NCBI GenBank assembly: GCA_036490335.1
Contig: DASXEB010000004.1
Location: 1 to 64,000, forward strand
DNA length: 64,000 nucleotides
Source of the DNA: Palsa-1392 sp036490335
Lineage (GTDB): Bacteria; Verrucomicrobiota; Verrucomicrobiia; Chthoniobacterales; UBA10450
Direction of reading: 5' to 3'
Of the stretch, positions 61,052 through 64,000 are shown piece after piece. The notes under the pieces are model-generated. The model was not told the origin of the DNA and did no database searches. It saw nothing but the letters and a program-made list of their open reading frames with translations. Each line of letters begins with the position of its first letter. Position 1 is the first letter of the stretch. Made by a program: the position numbers and the translations under genes.

Positions 61052-61771
61052 TTAGGCAGATTCGTTAGGGTCAGGCTCGCGCGGTTGCCGGCGGCTCAGC
61101 ACCTGCGTCGTCTGGCGCAGCTTGATCATGCTGTTTGCGGGCAGCACTCCGCGAAAATTCGTGCCGGGATAAATGATGCAATCCCGTCCGACAACCGACC
61201 CGGGATTGAGGACTGCGTTGCAACCGACTTCCGTGCGATCGCCGATGATCGCTCCAAACTTCTTCAGCCCGGTCGCGATCATTCCATCGGTCGCGAGGAC
61301 GAAAACCTCGCCGCGATCGAGTTTCACATTGGAAAGAATCGAGCCGGCGCCGAGATGCGCGCGATAACCGAGGATCGAATCGCCGACGTAGCTGAAATGC
61401 GGCACCTGCGCCTCGTCGAAAAGAATGCAATTCTTGAATTCGCACGAATTGCCCATGACGACGTCGTTGCCGACGATAACGTTTTCGCGCACGTAACAGC
61501 CGGCGCGAATGTGGCAGTTCTCGCCGATCCAGGCCGGCCCTTTCAACATCGCGCCCTGCTCGACGATCGTGCCCGCGCCGACGAAAACCGAACCGCTGAT
61601 GAACGGCTTGCCCACGAGCTCGCCCAGCACCGCGGGCTTCAGGCGAAACTTGAGATAACTCGGAATTTGCCGAAGCGCTTCCCAGACATATTTCTCCGGC
61701 TCGAAAAGTTTTGAGTGCGCGGTGTGCTCGAGCTCGAAAAATTCTGCGGCGCTGAACATCTCGTTAGGCAT
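61052..61771 (-). CDS. Left-handed beta-helix protein, GlmU/LpxA-like transferase fold
   Basis: A 239-residue protein. The first 60 residues are a helical lead (FSAAEFFELEHTAHSKLFEP). The rest shows hexapeptide turns typical of acyl or nucleotidyl transferases: FISGSVFVGAGTIVEQGAML, KGPAWIGENCHIRAGCYVRE, NVIVGNDVVMGNSCEFKNCI and NPGSVVGRDCIIYPGTNFRG. No N-terminal nucleotidyltransferase domain is present. It may acetylate a sugar, but no donor motif is decisive. The ATG at 61771 lies inside the tandem word array; an alternative ATG is at 61759. Confidence 0.82.
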   Translation of the reverse strand: MPNEMFSAAEFFELEHTAHSKLFEPEKYVWEALRQIPSYLKFRLKPAVLGELVGKPFISGSVFVGAGTIVEQGAMLKGPAWIGENCHIRAGCYVRENVIVGNDVVMGNSCEFKNCILFDEAQVPHFSYVGDSILGYRAHLGAGSILSNVKLDRGEVFVLATDGMIATGLKKFGAIIGDRTEVGCNAVLNPGSVVGRDCIIYPGTNFRGVLPANSMIKLRQTTQVLSRRQPREPDPNESA

Positions 61772-61800
61772 CGTTAGGCATCGTTAGGCATCGTTAGGCG
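61761..61800. repeat. Four-unit tandem array of the genome word (10-base period)
   Basis: TCGTTAGGCA is repeated three times without gap and followed by TCGTTAGGCG. Read on the minus strand, the repeats encode the last residues (MPND, A) and the TAA stop of cysS at 61774-61776, and the first codons (ATG CCT AAC GAG) of the beta-helix gene at 61771. This is the only perfect tandem array of the word in the window. Confidence 0.95.
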
Positions 61801-63204
61801 CGGGCGTGGTGTTACGATTTGTCCATCCTTCGTGTCGCGCACATCCCAGCCGCGCGCGTTCAACGTGTCGCGCAACTCATCGCTTTTGCGCCAGTCCCTG
61901 TCCATCCGCGCGCGCGCGCGATCCTCGGCCATCTGCACGATCTCGTCGGACGGTTTCGCTTCCGTCGCTTCGAGCGCAAGGACGTTGCTGATCCGCTCCC
62001 ACCATTGCAGCCAGGCGAGGGCGCGCGCGGAATCGACGCCCGCGTCGAGCTCGCGATTGCTTTCGCGAATTTTCTCAAAAAGATGACCGAGCGCCGCAGA
62101 AATGTTCAGGTCGTCATCGAGCGCCACGGCGAATCCGTCGTCCTCGATCGCGATCGGGCGATGCGGCTGCAAATTTCCCGCGCGCGCCGATTCCCAAAGT
62201 CGCCGCAACCAATCGTCGATGCGCGCGAGCGACTGGCGCGACTCCTCCAAACCTTCCCAGGTAAAATTGAGCGGCGCGCGATAGTGCACGCGCAGGAGCG
62301 CGTAACGAATCTCGCGCCCGCTGTAACCCTTCGCGAACAAATCGGGCAGGGTGAAAAAATTGCCTAACGATTTCGACATTTTCTGTCCCTCGACCAGGAG
62401 ATGCGCGCAGTGCAGCCAGTAGCGAACGAACGGCGCGCGCCCGCTGCAGCCTTCCGATTGCGCGATCTCGGCTTCGTGATGCGGGAAAATATTGTCCACG
62501 CCGCCGCAATGGATATCGAGCTGCTCGCCTAACAATGAAGTCGCCATCGCGCTGCACTCGATGTGCCAGCCGGGCCGGCCGCGACCCCACGGACTTTCCC
62601 AGCCGACCTCGCCGTCTTCCGCGTCCCAGGCTTTCCAAAGCGCGAAGTCGCCGACGTGCTCCTTGTCGTATTCATCGCTCTTCACCCGGCCGGTCGAGCG
62701 CAATTCCGCGAGGTCAAAATGCGCAAGGTGCCCGTAATTTGGAAAACGATTGATCCGAAAATAAACCGATTTGTCTTCCGCCTGATACGCGAGACCGCGC
62801 TCGATCAAGGTCGCGATCATCGCAATCATCGCCGCGACGTAACGCTCTTCCGTCGCCGCGGGAAACTCGTTAGGCATTTTGATTCGGAGCGCGGCGAGGT
62901 CCTCGAAAAACGCCGACTTGAATGGCGCCGTGAATTTGCCTAACGACAAGTTTTCCGCGCGACTGCCGCGAATCGTTTTGTCATCGACGTCGGTCAGGTT
63001 CATCACCCGCCGGACGACGAAACCGCGCACTTCGAGATGACACTGGAGCAGATCTTCGAAAACATAGGCGCGAAAATTCCCAATGTGCGCGCGACTGTAA
63101 ACCGTCGGCCCGCACGTGTACATCTTCACTTCGCGACCAGCGGGATCGATCGGATGAAAATCCTCGAGCGCGCGCGAGTAGGTGTTGAAAAAACGCAGTG
63201 CCAT
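61774..63204 (-). CDS. cysS: Cysteinyl-tRNA synthetase
   Basis: A 476-residue class I aminoacyl-tRNA synthetase. The HIGH-type motif is in CGPTVYSRAHIGNFRAYVFE. Zinc ligands are in GWHIECSAMA and HCGGVDNIFPHHEAEIAQSE. The KMSKS motif is GQKMSKSLGNFFTL. The C-terminal anticodon-binding part is short. The ATG lies directly after the ispF stop. The residues SLGN in KMSKSLGN are spelled with a genome-word copy (TCG TTA GGC AAT), and five copies in all lie in or at the ends of the gene. Confidence 0.97.
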   Translation of the reverse strand: MALRFFNTYSRALEDFHPIDPAGREVKMYTCGPTVYSRAHIGNFRAYVFEDLLQCHLEVRGFVVRRVMNLTDVDDKTIRGSRAENLSLGKFTAPFKSAFFEDLAALRIKMPNEFPAATEERYVAAMIAMIATLIERGLAYQAEDKSVYFRINRFPNYGHLAHFDLAELRSTGRVKSDEYDKEHVGDFALWKAWDAEDGEVGWESPWGRGRPGWHIECSAMATSLLGEQLDIHCGGVDNIFPHHEAEIAQSEGCSGRAPFVRYWLHCAHLLVEGQKMSKSLGNFFTLPDLFAKGYSGREIRYALLRVHYRAPLNFTWEGLEESRQSLARIDDWLRRLWESARAGNLQPHRPIAIEDDGFAVALDDDLNISAALGHLFEKIRESNRELDAGVDSARALAWLQWWERISNVLALEATEAKPSDEIVQMAEDRARARMDRDWRKSDELRDTLNARGWDVRDTKDGQIVTPRPRLTMPNDA

Positions 63205-63696
63205 TTATTCGTTAGGCGTGGCGTCGCCTTCGACACTCGCGACCGCGAACGCGGCCATGCCTTCGCCGCGGCCGAGGGCGCCCAGGCCTTCGTTCGTCGT
63301 CGCTTTGATGCCGACGCAATCCGTACCGATGCCGAGCGCGGCGGAAATTTTTGCGCGCATCGCGTCGAGATGCGGCGCGATCTTTGGCGCTTCCGCAACC
63401 AACGTCGCGTCGACGTTGACGATGCGAAAATTCTTCGTGGCAAAAATTTCCGCGACGCGACGCAAAATTTGCAGACTGCTGATGCCGCGAATCGTCTCGT
63501 CGCTGTTCGGAAAATGGTGGCCGATGTCGCGCGCGCCGATTGCGCCTAACAATGCGTCCGCGATCGCGTGGCTGAGCACGTCGGCATCGGAATGACCCTC
63601 GAGGCCGCGAGTGTGCGCGATCTCGACTCCGCCGAGAATGAGCTTTCGTCCTTCGGCAAAACGGTGCGCGTCGTAGCCAATCCCGGAGCGAAACAT
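63205..63696 (-). CDS. ispF: 2-C-methyl-D-erythritol 2,4-cyclodiphosphate synthase
   Basis: A 163-residue trimeric enzyme of the MEP isoprenoid pathway. Zinc ligands and active-site residues are visible: GYDAHRFAEG (Asp8, His10), GHSDADVLSHAIADALLGA and ATTNEGLG. Length is normal. It ends ATPNE and stop by way of a genome-word copy, directly before the cysS ATG. Confidence 0.97.
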   Translation of the reverse strand: MFRSGIGYDAHRFAEGRKLILGGVEIAHTRGLEGHSDADVLSHAIADALLGAIGARDIGHHFPNSDETIRGISSLQILRRVAEIFATKNFRIVNVDATLVAEAPKIAPHLDAMRAKISAALGIGTDCVGIKATTNEGLGALGRGEGMAAFAVASVEGDATPNE

Positions 63697-63700
63697 GTCG

Positions 63701-64000
63701 TTAGGCAGAGGGCAATTCGAGCAGACCGTTCGACGCGACGACGCTGAATTTATCCGGCAGATCGGCCCGGGCCCGCATCTCGACCCGGCCGCCGGCGGCC
63801 TCGATCAGCAACCACCCGGCCGCGATGTCCCAAAGGCTGATGCCCTGCTCGATGTAGGCGTCGAGCCGCCCGCACGCGACGTAAGCCATGTCGAGCGCAG
63901 CGCTGCCTAACATTCGACATTTGCGCACGCGATGGACCATATCCTGCAACAACGGCAAACCCGATTCGATCGTCTCGCGCGTTTTGGAAAGGCCAACCGA
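63701..64000 (-). CDS. Inositol monophosphatase-family protein, C-terminal part
   Basis: The last 99 residues of an IMPase/FBPase-fold phosphatase; the 5-prime end lies beyond the window. Recognisable motifs are RKCRMLGSAALDMAYVACGR and GISLWDIAAGWLLIEAAGGR with the metal-binding WDIAAG Asp. The stop TAA comes from a genome-word copy that also lies before the ispF ATG, giving an apparent operon IMPase-ispF-cysS-beta-helix gene on the minus strand. Confidence 0.92.
   Translation of the reverse strand, partial: SVGLSKTRETIESGLPLLQDMVHRVRKCRMLGSAALDMAYVACGRLDAYIEQGISLWDIAAGWLLIEAAGGRVEMRARADLPDKFSVVASNGLLELPSA

Larger units (their letters stand above)
7094..63911. repeat. Highly iterated 9-base word TCGTTAGGC / GCCTAACGA
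   Basis: About 100 matches to TCGTTAGGC or its reverse complement, with a few one-base variants (TTGTTAGGC, TCGTTAGGG), by eye between 7094 and 63911. Both orientations are used, roughly 60 to 50, so there is no strong strand bias. Spacing averages about one per 450-500 bases outside two word-free blocks (1-7093 and 18981-25515). Intergenic copies often extend to CTTTACTCGTTAGGC or CTTTGCTCGTTAGGC. In genes it is read as SLG (TCG TTA GGC), PNE or PND (CCT AAC GAN), VR, or as stop codons. The role is unknown; see findings. Confidence 0.9.

Noticed and set aside
7094..63911. The iterated word as a CRISPR repeat or as insertion-sequence ends
   Set aside because: The word is 9 bases, irregularly spaced, in both orientations and in frame within conserved proteins; there is no spacer periodicity, target duplication or cas gene.
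7094..63911. The iterated word as a strand-biased segregation signal (KOPS or Chi-like)
   Set aside because: Orientation is mixed, about 60 to 50 by eye across the window, without a clear strand preference; a genome-wide skew test could reopen this.

Overview
This 64 kb window is high-GC chromosomal DNA that most likely comes from a Verrucomicrobiota bacterium, probably a soil or freshwater relative of the Chthoniobacterales. The best marker is a 51-residue small basic protein (52293-52448) of a type I know from the Chlamydiae/Verrucomicrobia/Planctomycetes group. Orphan ABC permeases paired with PadR regulators, TolB/TPR cyclases and a two-NuoM complex I fit that placement. It rests on recall, not on a search.

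Layout. 1-7.1 kb: end of an IS3-type element, an aldo/keto reductase, a cyclase-TolB-TPR protein, a small lipoprotein, and a decayed restriction/defence block (Vsr remnant, DUF3883 protein, C5 cytosine methyltransferase split by an in-frame TGA, membrane-anchored Mrr-type nuclease). 7.3-11.8 kb: HicBA toxin-antitoxin, a PGM1-like ATP-grasp enzyme, an SdpR/SdpI-like pair and a NIPSNAP protein. 11.8-18.8 kb (minus): glycoside-hydrolase-like protein, sirtuin, a large Asp-box propeller protein, nuoI and nuoD. 19.0-25.2 kb: an inserted block with a LuxR-type HTH protein, a heptad-repeat protein, an FN3-like protein, an Mrr-type nuclease and a complete Hachiman (HamA/HamB) anti-phage system. 25.2-28.4 kb (minus): nuoC, nuoB, nuoA and gdhA. 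28.6-31.6 kb: ADOP-type permease and PadR. 31.8-40.7 kb (plus): nuoH-J-K-L-M, an ORF6N gene, a second nuoM, and nuoN. 40.8-64 kb: mostly conserved chromosomal genes, including a radical SAM enzyme, DsbD and redoxin, tesA-ybbA-ybbP, an RluB-type pseudouridine synthase, the small basic protein, a GT39 glycosyltransferase, gcvT-gcvH, hemQ, tRNA-Ser(GGA), cysS, ispF and an inositol monophosphatase.

The most unusual signal is a 9-base word, TCGTTAGGC (reverse GCCTAACGA). By eye it occurs about 100 times, in both orientations, inside and between genes, against roughly 0.5 expected by chance on both strands. It is read in frame as Ser-Leu-Gly (with the rare TTA codon) or Pro-Asn-Glu/Asp, supplies stop codons at several gene junctions, forms a 4x tandem array at 61761-61800, and sits in the loop of a terminator-like hairpin. 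It is essentially absent from 1-7.09 kb and from 18.98-25.5 kb, exactly the blocks that carry defence genes. This is the behaviour expected of a genome-wide signal such as a DNA-uptake sequence or a HIP1-like word, and it marks those blocks as recent arrivals. The second block splits nuoABC from nuoD.
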